From positions 543,912-607,911 of the forward strand of contig JAJEKV010000155.1 of the NCBI GenBank assembly GCA_021234155.1: DNA of 64,000 bases, in the 5' to 3' direction. This DNA is from Isoetes taiwanensis (Eukaryota; Streptophyta; Lycopodiopsida; Isoetales; Isoetaceae). This document shows, in pieces, positions 10,837 to 20,565 of the stretch; within the stretch, counting starts at the first letter, position 1, and each line of letters opens with the position of its first letter. The notes beneath the pieces are model-generated. The model was not told the DNA's origin. It did not search any database and saw nothing but the letters and a program-made list of their open reading frames with translations. The position numbers and the translations under genes were made by a program.

Positions 10837-11741
10837 TTAGGATGTCATCTCATAGACATGAGAAAAGCAGATCATATTATATTCATTGGGACAAACTAAA
10901 AATGGAGCAATGAACTCCTTTATTAACTTCCAAAGAAAAAGGAGCACGCGGCCTCTTATTGCCCAAGATTCTCGTAATAAGTTTGGGCTTTTGAGGTTCG
11001 TGGGTGGGATCTTTGGCACCATCCACATCAATATTCCTTCCACACAGCTAGCTCCCACCTTCTCAAGATCTGCATCCCCACGCAAGGTAAATTTTCTCAT
11101 GAATTTGCCCACTCTTCGCTCCATCCGCAAAAATTTCCCTTCATCCTCTTTGCGCTTTCTTTCAGCAGTAATTGATAGAACATTTTCATTCTCAATTTGC
11201 ACCTGCATTGCATCATATCAGGTTACTTCTCAACCTCTAAATCCTGAAGCAAACAACACCTCAAACAAAACCACTGACAACAAGCCAAGCATACTAACTA
11301 CACTTCAAACAAAACCAGTAAAAGCAATGGATCTTTTAAGATCACTACATAGAGAAAAATATATCATGCATATTTTCAAATAGATGTTATAACTTATTTC
11401 ACACTAATTTAAATCTGGACCGTATTTCAGACTACTTTAAGTCTGGAACCCTAACCTAAAACTTCTCTCTGAAATTTTCTTTTCACTTTGCATATGCCAT
11501 CTCCTTGTATATCCCTAGCATCTTCCTAAATCTTTCTGACCAGTTTGGACATGCTTACCTTAATGCCACTGGATTTTAAGCCAGGCATATCAGCAATAAA
11601 TAGATACTTGTTTGGGAACTCTTTCACATCAACAGGGGTCCCGGCCATGGCTTTAGTATCCGTTACATATGTCCTAGCAGGAACATTCAAAGACCTTTCC
11701 ATCTCATCCGGGATGTTAAGAAGTACGTTCAGAAAATCCAT
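10837..11741 (-). CDS. Class II small heat-shock protein, two exons
   Basis: Exon 1 (11741-11559, 61 codons) starts with ATG; an in-frame stop lies two codons upstream. It reads PDEMER, then PARTYVTDTKAMAGTP, DVKEFPN and ADMPGLK, the class II cytosolic Hsp20 signature. A canonical donor AAG|GTAAGC at 11558 and acceptor ATGCAG at 11203 bound a 356-base phase-0 intron. Exon 2 (11202-10837) continues VQIENENVL, RMERRVGKFMRKF and VEGIL, the alpha-crystallin domain. Family members are holdase chaperones forming oligomers. The N-terminal arm is shorter than usual. After KIPPTNLKSPN the usual short tail with its I-x-I-type motif is lost and replaced by about 40 unrelated residues, so the product may be defective. 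The neighbours are other gene fragments, so it could be captured DNA rather than a resident gene. Confidence 0.7.
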
Positions 11742-11800
11742 TCCTTATGCTTCAAGCTCAGGGATATGCTTGAAATTCAGGGGGTTGCAGTAATAATGTA

Positions 11801-12290
11801 AGCATCGGTGTTCCTGTCTGGATTGCCCAGCAGAAATGTGCTGCCAAAGAAAAATCCGCCCTGTTGCTTGGCAGAATTAATTCAAAGTTTATACTTTTGA
11901 ACTCGGGCTCAGAAAATGGAGGTTTAATTTGGGAATCTTCAATTAATGTATCTTCTACAGAGCTGAACGAGTCTGGCAACTGGATAATGTATAACAATAG
12001 GCGTCAAGTGATATGGCAAAGCTTTGATTTTCCTTCTGAGGTTATACTCCCATGGCAGAGCCTTGCAAGTCCCTCCATGCTGATGAGCTAAAAAAACTCT
12101 TCAACTGGAGAACAGGAGATCTATACTGCAACTATTGAACATAACAGGTTGGTTTTCTATCTCAACATAACAGGCAAAGTACATCCTTATTTTGTTAAAG
12201 CCTCCAGTTCTGATCTTTGCAAGCAAGCTTTGCTCATCTACAAACCCAATAATCTTGAAATAAGTTTTGCAGATTCTAATATTTCTTCAA
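11801..12290 (+). pseudogene. Bulb-type lectin domain fragment (G-type receptor kinase-like)
   Basis: One frame reads IGVPVWIAQQ, GLIWESSINVSSTELNESGN, then VIWQSFDFPSEVILPW. This is the B-lectin repeat found in G-type lectin S-receptor-like kinases, where it forms the extracellular sugar-binding region. An in-frame TAA at 12089-12091 interrupts the place where the family normally has S-W-K. The frame then continues with NSSTGE and [13 protein letters not shown], typical of the following segment. No signal peptide, transmembrane segment or kinase domain is present. It runs in frame into the chalcone synthase fragment at 12291. Confidence 0.65.
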
Positions 12291-12562
12291 CCTGCAAAGG
12301 GGCCAGAGTGCTGGTTACCTGTGGCGAAGTAACAGCGGTGACATTCAGAGCTCCTTCAGAAACCCATCTGGATGGGCTTATTCGGAGATGGAGCTGCTGC
12401 GCTTATCATTGGATCAGACCCTGTTCCAGAAATCGAAAAACCCATGTTTGAGCTGCATTGGTCGGGAGAATCCATAGTTCCAGAGAGCGACGGGGCAATC
12501 TTGGGGCATTTGCGAGAAGCAGGGCTTGTGTTCCACCTTTTCAAAGATGTTCCCGAACACAG
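12291..12562 (+). pseudogene. Chalcone synthase (type III PKS) fragment
   Basis: Frame 1 reads [18 protein letters not shown] and PSETHLD. After loss of about five codons with a frame change near 12370, frame 2 reads [18 protein letters not shown] and, after a short gap, [20 protein letters not shown]. These are consecutive conserved blocks of chalcone synthase, the enzyme condensing p-coumaroyl-CoA with malonyl-CoA at the entry to flavonoids. The catalytic Cys block upstream and the His/Asn blocks downstream are missing; similarity stops at DVP. Only about 90 of roughly 390 residues remain, so it is non-functional. The first part is in frame with the lectin fragment. Confidence 0.75.
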
Positions 12563-12599
12563 AAGAAGAGATAACAGAGGATAAAAGGCAAAAAAGGGC

Positions 12600-12832
12600 A
12601 TACCATTGCCGGAATGTTGCTTGGTAGGATCAAGAATATTGTCCCAGAATTTTCCCTTTTGCAAGCTTTCTCCAAAACTTAAAACATTTGGCAGCTTGGC
12701 TTGACTATGGCGGAGAAGTGCAGATGCAGAGCTCACCGGAACCAGAGCAAATCGAAACTCGTTGGGCCTTGAACAGCACGCAATAGACAGATAGTTTTGA
12801 TCTGGGCAGGCCGGATTTAGGCCAGTAGCCAT
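12600..12832 (-). CDS. Candidate coding exon, unidentified
   Basis: The minus strand reads from ATG at 12832 (MATGLNPACPDQ) through about 75 codons to a possible donor, AATG|GTATGC, near 12605. The composition looks protein-like (FRFALVPVSSASALLRHSQ), but I do not recognise the family. It lies directly beside the lectin and chalcone synthase fragments and may belong to the same captured block. Confidence 0.25.
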
Positions 12833-12929
12833 GCATGTAGAGCTTCAAAACATGCTGACATGAGCAGGCAAGGCGCCGCTTGCCATAGCTGGAGCTTGCA
12901 ACCTCTGTTCCAAAATGATATTGTCTCAA

Positions 12930-13781
12930 AGCTTCCGCCTTGGCTATGGTGTCAAAATAAGAATTAAAGAAATGTACCTGAGTAGCCTCAGGTTTGAAAC
13001 GGTGAGCCGCTCTACTGCTTTCAGACCAAATTTTGCTTGAAAGAAAAGCCTCGAACAGTCAAATAGTCAAACTTACCACGTGTCAGCGGGAGGTCGTCTC
13101 AAATAAATCGCATCAAATAAATAGCTTAAATGACAAAAAATGACACTGCTTTATATATGAATGATAAATATTTTGGCATTAAAGGCAACTACGTTTCTCC
13201 TTACCAGATGGTTGCTCTTATTATATATTGATGCTAAAGTGTAAAAGCAATGTAGTTGTGGAATAAAATTATTTTCTTCGGTACAAGCGATGATACTTAG
13301 AGTTCTCTACGAAGATGCTAATACAACTTGCTTTGTTTATATTTGACTATAGTGATGCATGGATTCGTTGGTGTCTAGAGGGATTGATCTTATTGATGGG
13401 GAGTATATAATATACTAGTATTGTTCTCCTGGTTTTACTCCAGGTATGGCTCAAGCTTTAAAGATGCCTTGCTGGTTTTCAATACCAAATCTTCCCCAGA
13501 TTTAATGGCTCATTCGAAATGCATTTTAGAACAATTCTGGATAAGGACTAGTCACTTTATGTATAGTCATTTTTTTCTGCATATGGACTAGGCATTTTTC
13601 TTTCTACATTGGTCTATCTTTTATATATCATTTGAGGGCTTCAGGATCAAAATAATCGAGATATAACTAATTTTTACATCCATGGATAACAATAGGCCAT
13701 GGGACATATATAATGGAGAGGTGTAATTATTACCATTATTACTTAAAAACCATGTTCCGAAAGAGACATGCCGTAAAAATA
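12930..13781. other. Unassigned AT-rich sequence
   Basis: No gene, RNA or transposon end could be supported. ACATGCCGTAAAAATACTAT just before the tetranucleotide repeat at 13782 resembles the SINE-like tail (GACGTAAAAATACTAT at 16361). Confidence 0.25.

Positions 13782-13816
<35 letters not shown>
13782..13816 (+). repeat. (CTAT)n microsatellite
   Basis: About nine CTAT units preceded by GCCGTAAAAATA, the same junction that precedes the longer (CTAT)n at 16373. It probably arose as the tail of a short retroposon. Confidence 0.8.
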
Positions 13817-14280
13817 ATAAACCTGTGACAATACTAACACTAATGTTGGCAGGTAATAGACACTCCGTTTCTCTTATGCACTCAAGCATCCATAAGCTTA
13901 ATTTGAAGGATGAACCAAACTCTCAATGATCTTTACTGGATCTGCAACATAATTATATATGTATTTTCTTTGTCATTGTGATTTACATATTGGACTATTT
14001 CATATATGCTACAACAATATTTCAGATCCACTTTTGGATGATACATAACTAGATACCTCCATAAATTCTTTTAATTTATTTTCGTCGTGTAAGTTAGCAA
14101 ATGCTGTTATTTACACCTTGAGAGAGTTTTGGGTTTTGTTATGGCCTAGAATCGTAAAACATGTCCATAATGGATATAGCAGGCACGCACTTTTATAATC
14201 CCTTACAATGTGTTATGTGGTAGAGGCTCCAAGGGAGTCAGATTAGTTTTAGCATCATCTTATATGATTCCGTTGTATTA
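13817..14280. other. Nothing recognised
   Basis: AT-rich sequence without supported genes or repeats. Confidence 0.3.
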
Positions 14281-14340
14281 GAAGAATAGAATAGAATAGA
14301 ATTTGATTTTATCGTCTACGGAGACCAACTGGCCTATAGA
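14281..14340 (-). repeat. SINE-like 3' tail, reverse orientation
   Basis: Read on the minus strand: CCAGTTGGTCTCCGTAGACG, ATAAAATC, then (ATTCT)n. This is the same tail as 15162 and 16232, whose simple repeat is also (TATTC)n. Confidence 0.55.
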
Positions 14341-15149
14341 AGAGCAGTTTTAACATCTATTTGAGAATAGAATAGATTGTATGAGAGAGAAAATCTAGAT
14401 GATGAAGAAGGAAGAGAAAGAGTTATACAAGATATCTAATCTATCTAACAGAGAAGTATTAATTCCCTACAATATCAAAAATGTTAGAACACAAATTTAC
14501 CTTAATATGTTGATGCGCAATGGCAATTTGATTGCACAACCAACAACGAAAACATTTTATTCCAAAGAAGAGTGACCAAGTCATATGAATAATTAGAGTA
14601 GTATAATAGTAATATTTGCAAGTGAGATAAAATAACAAATATAATAAGAATAAATAAATGAATGGTGGTGGATGACAAAATGTAGTATTTTGGAACCGCA
14701 TGACCAAGTCTAGCAATAATAGCAATTATATATTATTCGACATAATGCTTGGTCATTAAATATGCCTTGCATGGGACGTGCCAATAATAATAAGAATAAT
14801 AAAATAATAATAATAATAGTCATGTTTGCATACATTTACGAATATCTTTGTGGGTCCTTATAAGAAAAGTCAAGAATAATAATAGCAGCCATGTTTGAAT
14901 AGATTTTCAAATATCATTGGGTAGTTGGATTTTAGAAAAAGTCAAGAATATGCCAATAATAATAATAGGAGCCACGTTCAAATAGATTTACAAATATCAT
15001 TGGGTAGTTGGGCCCTTAGAAAAAGTCAAGAATGTTCGCCTTTCCCTCATGCTTGTTCCCCCTCTTCTTTTTTTCTTTTCTTTTCTTTTCCATTTTCATA
15101 TGCTATTTTTTCCTTCCATGACCTATTTTCATATGCTATTGTATGGGTC
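14341..15149. other. Unassigned, local duplication
   Basis: AATAATAATAG, GCCATGTT, TTTACAAATATCATTGGGTA and GAAAAAGTCAAGAAT recur at about 14815-14875, 14880-14950 and 14955-15035, giving three diverged units of about 70 bases. No gene was found. Confidence 0.35.
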
Positions 15150-15200
15150 CCATGACCTATTGGTCTCCGTGGACGTTAAAAAAAACTATTCTATTCTATT
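15150..15200 (+). repeat. SINE-like 3' tail
   Basis: GTATGGGTCCCATGACCTAT precedes TGGTCTCCGTGGACGTTAAA and a (CTATT)n run. The same ordered blocks occur at 16211-16265. Confidence 0.6.
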
Positions 15201-15770
15201 CCTTCCTTTTTTGCCTTTCCTCACCCTTTCCATCTTTCTCTTTTTTCTGCTTCTCTTCTCATTTCCCTCTCGGCTCCTCGTGCTTTTTTTCCTTTCCTTA
15301 TTCCCTTTTTGCCTTCCTTTTCTTTTTCCTTTCCCTTCCCTTTCCATCGTTTCCCCGCCCTTCCCTTTTTCCCACGTGCCCTTTTTTACTTTTCTTTTCT
15401 TTCTCTCTTTCATTTTCCTTTGCCCATGCCTTTTTTCGTTCTCTTTCCCACTTTTTCCATGTGCCCTTTTTTCTTCTTTTCCCATCCTCTTCTCCTTTTC
15501 CCTGAGCCTGTTTCCCAGGGCTCCCTTTTTCTTTTCTTTTTTTTTCCTTTTTTTCCTTTTTCACCTTTTCCCTCTTTCCATTTTTCTCAGAGCCCTTTTC
15601 CTATTTCCCTCTCCCGTGCACTTTTTCCCCCCTTTTCTACTTTGCTTTTTCCCCTTTTCACCTTTTCCTTTTCCATTTTTCTCAAAGCCTTTTTTCCTAT
15701 TTCCCTCTCCCGCAAGCACTTTTTTCCATCCCCCTTTTCGCTTTGCTTTTTTTTTTTTCTTTGCCGAAAG
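15201..15770 (-). repeat. Long pyrimidine-rich tract
   Basis: Nearly all C and T on the plus strand with CCTTTTTCC-like units, the reverse orientation of the purine tracts at 3140, 33930 and 39730. Interspersed CATGTGCCC words also occur, reversed, as GGGCACANG words in those tracts. It is likely another core of the Helitron-like family. Open frames in it are compositional. Confidence 0.45.
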
Positions 15771-16105
15771 GTTTTTTTTGAAGAACCGTGGTCAAGAATA
15801 TATTAAAAGAATGGTAATGTTATGTTAAGCAAGTGAGGAGGAAGGAGAACTCAGCCCCAAAGAGACAAAGGATACCTCGACACTCCACAACAATCCCAGA
15901 ACTCATCTGGTGCATAAACCGACCATCACCATCTACCACACCCAAGTTGCCCTGCTTTTGAGATAGTCCGGAATCGGTTTTTGACCTTAGCATTCCATTC
16001 CACGCTTCCACAACTTCTCCGAGCACCATCTGTGCATGACTTGGCATTATACATACTTGAGGTTCTAGATAAACGTCTGCAATTACTGAGCCCTCAGTAT
16101 TCATT
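15771..16105 (-). mobile_element. LINE 3' end, second copy
   Basis: About 190 bases match 9500-9690. On the minus strand the frame ends GVVDGDGRF, then FSFLLTCLT, TTCTTTTAATATATTCTTGA and a short A-run. Sequence upstream (15960-16105) differs from the first copy, so truncation points or ages differ. Only the 3' end remains. Confidence 0.5.
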
Positions 16106-16272
16106 ATCTCTGCTTGTCTAGTATCATCATTACTGCAAAGGTTTTTCCCTTGAGAACCTTTCGAGGCAGGGGTTTTTTAATCCTAGTAGTAATGATTGTA
16201 CTAGCCCATTGTATGGGTCCCATGACCTATTGGTCTCTGTGGACGTTACTATTCTATTCTATTCTATTATAT
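16106..16272 (+). repeat. SINE-like element with hairpin core
   Basis: ATCATTACT (16126-16134) pairs with AGTAATGAT (16188-16196) around a loop holding GGTTTTTCCC and GGGGTTTTTTAATCC. GTATGGGTCCCATGACC, TTGGTCTCTGTGGACGTTA and (CTATT)n follow. The core recurs at 32039-32117, about 45086-45160, about 62212-62288 and, reversed, about 36432-36490. Confidence 0.5.
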
Positions 16273-16319
16273 TTTCCTTTCTTTTTTTCTCATGGCTTTT
16301 TCCCTTTCCATCTCTCTGA

Positions 16320-16372
16320 GGGTCCGTCATATGTCCTCATGGATGTTGTCAATGTGGCATGACGTAAAAATA

Positions 16373-16441
<69 letters not shown>

Positions 16442-16461
16442 CATCTATCTATCTATCTATC
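16320..16461 (+). repeat. Short retroposon tail plus (CTAT)n
   Basis: GTCATATGTCCTCATGGATG, TGGCATGACGTAAAAATA and about 22 CTAT units. The first part resembles the repeated unit at 57300 (GTCACATGTCCAGTTGGATG, GTGGCGTGACGTTAAAAAC). Confidence 0.6.
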
Positions 16462-16850
16462 GTTTTCCTCTTCTTCCCACCTGACCTTTTCCCTTTTCTC
16501 GTTTTCCCATCCTTTCTTTTTTCCCCTTTCCCCGTTGCCCCTTTTCACCTCCATTTCTTTTCCCTTTTTCCCATGCCATTTTTTTGCTTTTCTCACCCTT
16601 TCCCTCTTCCCTTCTTTCCCATACCTTTTTTCCCTTCCCTCTTTCCTCTCTCTTCCCCTTCTCTTTGTGCCTTTTGCCCTTCACTTTCCTTTTTCTTTCT
16701 TTTCTTTTTCCTTTTCCTTTTCTCTTTCCCCTTAAGAGATAATAGCATGATCAATCATGATGGTGGGAAGTCATGTGATAAATCTCGGCCTTCAAATGCA
16801 ACCTGATGATCTTAGCCATCCAGATTAGGACACGGTCCGACACATACTTA
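16462..16850 (-). mobile_element. Helitron-like remnant, reverse orientation
   Basis: A pyrimidine tract (16462-16732) is followed by sequence whose reverse complement matches the 5' part of the Helitron at 33796: ATGGCTAAGATCATC, GAAGGCCGAGATTTAT, then ATCTCTTAAGGGG entering the purine tract. The 3' end is not visible; the (CTAT)n repeat lies where the tract stops. Confidence 0.45.
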
Positions 16851-16861
16851 CTTACGCTATC

Positions 16862-16990
16862 TTTATTAGTACTACAAGAAATTTATTGCAACATTTCCCC
16901 TACAGTTTTAGTCCTTGAGGAGGGGGAGGTACTCTTAAAGGGGGATTTTGGTCGGAGTGTATATCGAATTCACCCCTTATTCCTTAATCT
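16862..16990 (+). repeat. CACTA-like end and GAGG-rich repeat
   Basis: TACTACAAGAAATTTATTGC (16868-16887) resembles plant CACTA termini (CACTACAAGAAA). CCTTGAGGAGGGGGAGGT (from about 16914) and GGAGTGTATATC follow, and the last two are repeated near 18332-18382, just outside the inverted-repeat element. Confidence 0.35.
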
Positions 16991-17165
16991 ACACCGTACG
17001 TAAAGTTCCTCGTTTGTGGGGTATGAAAGTACAAAATTTGCTATACTGTATAACAAGATTCGCAAAATACTATAAGATTTCAAGCAGAATACTATATAGT
17101 GTTGATTTCATACGTGCAAAATACAATTATGAGGGCTCTCGCTGCCCGGAGTCACCCCCCGTGTG

Positions 17166-18300
17166 AATATGCACCCAAACCAAAGGGGGTTTAAGGGGGA
17201 TTTTAATTTAAATGTGTTGGACCCAATGGTTGTGTTAATTAATGTCAATGGTAGTTATGTGTTGGTTGTTAATGTCAATGGTTGTTATGTGTTGGGGGGT
17301 TTAATTTTTATATGTTGGATGTTAATGGTTTGTGTTGCAAAAAAATTTTGGCCTTCGGGGCCTTAAGGACATCACAACCCCTCCCAAAAAACCGGAAAAA
17401 ACTAGAATTCATTTGAGGTCATCATCATCACGTAGCTTTTTGAATTTCATCACAATAAAACAAATAGAACATAAGTAAAAGTTACCATAAAGATAGAGCG
17501 CAGATTGATCCCATTATTCGAAAGTCATAAAGTTTGCAACACCCATACACACACATTTTTTTCAACTGAATTTAACAAAGAAACCTTTGGCCTCCATGGA
17601 TTCTTGTGGTGAGAAACCAAAGTGGGAAACTTTTCGCTTGTTAGCACAAGGATCTAGAAGCCTCAAAATCTAAAAATGCATGGTAATTTTTTGCGTGCTT
17701 CATTCGAATGAGCCATAAAACAATATCCAATAGCGCAATCACAGATTAATCACCGGTAGGGTGTAAAAGCCTACCAAACCCGGCCGGAAAATTGCTGTTT
17801 TAGCATAGATAACTTAACCAAACATATCCATATCATACACTATCAAAAGATCTCTCTAGAGAGCTTTCCAAGCAATAAAAATCATCTCAAACAGAGCTCT
17901 GGATCAAAAAGTTATGATAAGAAATGTGTGTTCACGGGGGAAACTGCGACTACATCGCCCTTCATGTGCCCATTATGCACCACACACACAAAAAGAGGGC
18001 TTTTGTTGTGAGCCATTGGTTGTTGACCATTATGCACCACACACACAAAAAAAGAGCTTTTGTTGTGAGCCATTGGTTGTTGACCATTATGCACCACACG
18101 CACAAAAAAAAGGGCTTTTGTTGTGAGCCATTGGTTGTTGACCATTGGAAAAAAAAGGCTAAAATCAATGGCTCAGAAATGGTGCACTCTAGATGTACGC
18201 ATTAGTACATCTATTTGAATACATCACGAAATCATAGGAAAACCTTAGTGAAAAGCGTACAAAAACACAAAGAAAACCCCCTGTTATTATGCTACATATT
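17166..18300 (+). mobile_element. TIR element, copy A
   Basis: The element starts AATATG (12 bases) AGGGGGTTT and ends in the inverse of AATATG (12 bases) AGGGGGTTTT, giving imperfect terminal inverted repeats. Flanking CGTGTG and CGTGTT may be a short target duplication. The whole sequence reappears in reverse orientation at 23515-25097, where an extra segment of about 540 bases (about 24435-24975) is present. No transposase frame occurs in either copy, so both are non-autonomous. Confidence 0.55.
17971..18141 (+). repeat. Three 57-bp tandem repeats
   Basis: Units start at 17971, 18028 and 18085 with CATTATGCACCACAC and include TTTTGTTGTGAGCC. Copy B has a different expansion of the same sequence, a duplicated block containing CCATTGATTTTAGCC, so the array changed after the copies separated. 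Confidence 0.85.
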
Positions 18301-18715
18301 CGTGTTCAATTATAAACCTCTTCATTACTCCTTGAGGAGGGGGAGGTCATCTTAAAGGGGGGTTTTGGTTGGAGTGTATATCAAATTTGATCTGAGTATT
18401 CATGTTCAATTATAAAGCTCTTCATTGTATGTTAGCCATATGCACACATAATTTGTCAAGCATGGCTCCCTATTCTTGAACGTAGAACTTATTTATAGTC
18501 TATAGGGACCTAGTCTTAAGGTACAAACTAAAATATATTTGGCTCAACTCTATTAGTAAAAAATGCGTACAAAAGTGGGAGGAGCAAACAAGTATAGAAT
18601 TTGGCACACAAGAACAAACTGGTAGAAAAAAACATTGAGGCAGTGGACCAAATCTTTTTCTCTGTTTCTTCTTTTCTTTTCCTGTTGGCATTTTTTTTCT
18701 TGAAGCTTTACTGCA
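18301..18715. other. Flank; probable former 3' region of the bHLH gene
   Basis: Because the LTR element at 18721-21906 inserted just past the bHLH stop codon (minus strand), sequence immediately left of 18720 was originally the 3' untranslated or downstream region of that gene. The 18332-18382 repeat of 16914 lies here. No coding region is recognised. Confidence 0.4.
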
Positions 18716-18720
18716 GGGAC

Positions 18721-18900
18721 TATTGAAACGAGACTTACAAAGTGATAGCACAAAGAAAAGAGGTCCTCTATTCATTGTCAAAATGGAATACAAATAGACG
18801 GGTCGCTTAAAGTTAGGAACAACTACTAAATGCTCCAACAAAATCTATCTACTCTCAACGGGTAGTAAACCGTCAGTTATCTTTTTGTCATATCCCAATA
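18721..18900 (-). repeat. 3' LTR
   Basis: On the minus strand it begins TATTGGGATATGACAAAAAG and ends CGTTTCAATA. The 5' LTR begins TGTTGGG, so the first dinucleotide here has mutated from TG to TA. Confidence 0.85.
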
Positions 18901-18915
18901 CTCCCCCTCAAGAAG
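18901..18915 (-). promoter_or_regulatory. Polypurine tract
   Basis: CTTGAGGGGGAG on the minus strand, immediately before the 3' LTR; primes plus-strand DNA synthesis in LTR elements. Confidence 0.7.
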
Positions 18916-19438
18916 ATGATTGCTAGAAGAAGTTGGAACCAAACAAAACTTTCTGCATTTGCCAATACGATGTTTGACCAGTTTCTATGAGAGAGCTTTG
19001 TGACGCACTCCCCCTTAGCCAATTTAAATGAACTCCACTTCTGACGCACTTCCCCTCAGCCAATTCAAAATGAACTCAACTTCTTTGTTTGCCTACACGA
19101 ATATGGAATAGAGTCTTTGAGAAGACATGATGCACCAAGCTTAGTAAGTACCAACTCTCCCCTTGCATGATGAAGTAGGAACGGTCTTCTGTTTATCATG
19201 AATTCTCCTAATAACTTGAATGTGCATGCCAATTCCTAAGCGGTTGTAACCAAATTGCTTCCACCAAATGCTGCTTATGTGCTGCTCCAAATGCATTGGA
19301 CCTTGAAGAGGACCATCACACTTAACAATACCTTGTTGGTCTCTCTCATCAGATAATACTTCTGTTGTAATCTTAAGCCTATGGTCCTCCTTTTCCTCTA
19401 TTTCATGATGAATGATACTACTATACCTGTATCTGTTG

Positions 19439-20236
19439 CTATCTTCTCCCCCTTACATGATTTGCATCTAGCCAATAAGGTGATTCTCCATTAAAATCTT
19501 CACCAAAGGCTCGTCTCATAATTACCCTGAAGCTTTTCCTGATAGCTTGCACAGTAGAAGTAGTTTGTACTGGTAACATGGAACTAGCCTTCATCACTAC
19601 TTTTGCTTTTGATAATTCTAACGAAAGATTTGCACGATCACTTTTGGCTGAAACATCCAAGGCCATTTTATCTGCTTTAGCACTTACTTCATCATGTTTT
19701 GCTCCTCTTATGAGGCTAACTAAACTGCTCATAGAAAGAAACTTGACACTCGGAAACATGGGCCATATAACTTTAGCAGAAATGTAATAATAGTATTTCT
19801 CTGTAGGTCCTTCATTCCTAGTGTATGGTTCCTCAAATTGGACTATTTTATCGCTAAACTCATTCTCCTCAATAGCATTGCCAGATGCATATGTGTTATG
19901 CTTTTTCAATAAGTATAAGAGAAGATCCAACAACAAATTATTGACACATTTTCTAAGACTCTCTGCCACAAAATGGTTACGTCTTTCTAACCCATCAAAG
20001 GAAAGATTGACCTGTGTATATTGGTGAGAGAGTAGAACTACTAGCTTCTGATTTGAGCTGATGTTGTTCACTTGCTCCAAGCATAATTTGAGAACTGCCT
20101 CTACACTAGACAAACTCTGAGATAATCTTTCTACCATGAAGCTGTCCTTGTTGATATTTTTCCTCACAACATTGAACGCCAAACATAAACGACAATCTTC
20201 TACCTTCTTCAAGCTCATGCACGCAATCAAAACCAA
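19439..20236 (-). CDS. 265-codon frame inside LTR element, unidentified
   Basis: The longest intact frame in the element. It contains a helical stretch rich in Leu/Ser/Val (SQSLSSVEAVLKLCLEQVNN) and a Lys/Ala/Asp-rich part (AKADKMALDVSAKSD), without a zinc knuckle, protease or integrase motif. It sits downstream of the UNC93-like exon in the same orientation. It could be a gag-like protein or further captured host sequence; I cannot decide. Confidence 0.3.
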   Translation of the reverse strand: MVLIACMSLKKVEDCRLCLAFNVVRKNINKDSFMVERLSQSLSSVEAVLKLCLEQVNNISSNQKLVVLLSHQYTQVNLSFDGLERRNHFVAESLRKCVNNLLLDLLLYLLKKHNTYASGNAIEENEFSDKIVQFEEPYTRNEGPTEKYYYYISAKVIWPMFPSVKFLSMSSLVSLIRGAKHDEVSAKADKMALDVSAKSDRANLSLELSKAKVVMKASSMLPVQTTSTVQAIRKSFRVIMRRAFGEDFNGESPYWLDANHVRGRR

Positions 20237-20331
20237 ATGTCACATCATAAAAGAATTGTGTGAATTCTGTGTAAGACCAAACAGTTGGAATTCTCTACCA
20301 CGCCAACAACTGGCATTCCATCTTTATTAAC

Positions 20332-20553
20332 TCAAAAAATTGTAAAAGCAATATATGCTGTATTTGCATTGTTACTAAACAAATGACTTACTTCACCACC
20401 TTCCCCCATTCCATTTAATGAACTGAACATGCATGGGCCGCAGAAACAAACGAGCCCAATCACAACTCGTGTAAAGGGGCTATCGTATCTCCACAAGCTT
20501 GACTTCTGTGTAGATTTCTCCATATCCATGGAGCTTGAGGACTCGGATTTCAA
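20332..20553 (-). pseudogene. UNC93-like transporter exon captured in LTR element
   Basis: The frame reads SSLWRYDSPFTRVVIGLVCF, CGPCMFSSLNGMG and NNANTAY, matching the N-terminal region and first membrane segment of plant UNC93-like (major-facilitator-related) proteins. Family members are multi-pass membrane proteins linked to potassium handling. Only about 60 of more than 400 residues are present. The frame ends at TTT-TGA, where the family continues F-G, and no UNC93-like sequence follows, so it is an isolated exon. It lies between the primer site and polypurine tract, in the sense orientation of the element. Confidence 0.65.
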
Positions 20554-20565
20554 TTCATCTAGACT

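Noticed and set aside
17971-18141. Regular 57-bp repeats considered as a CRISPR-like array
   Set aside because: The repeats are contiguous without unique spacers, in a plant-like nuclear context.
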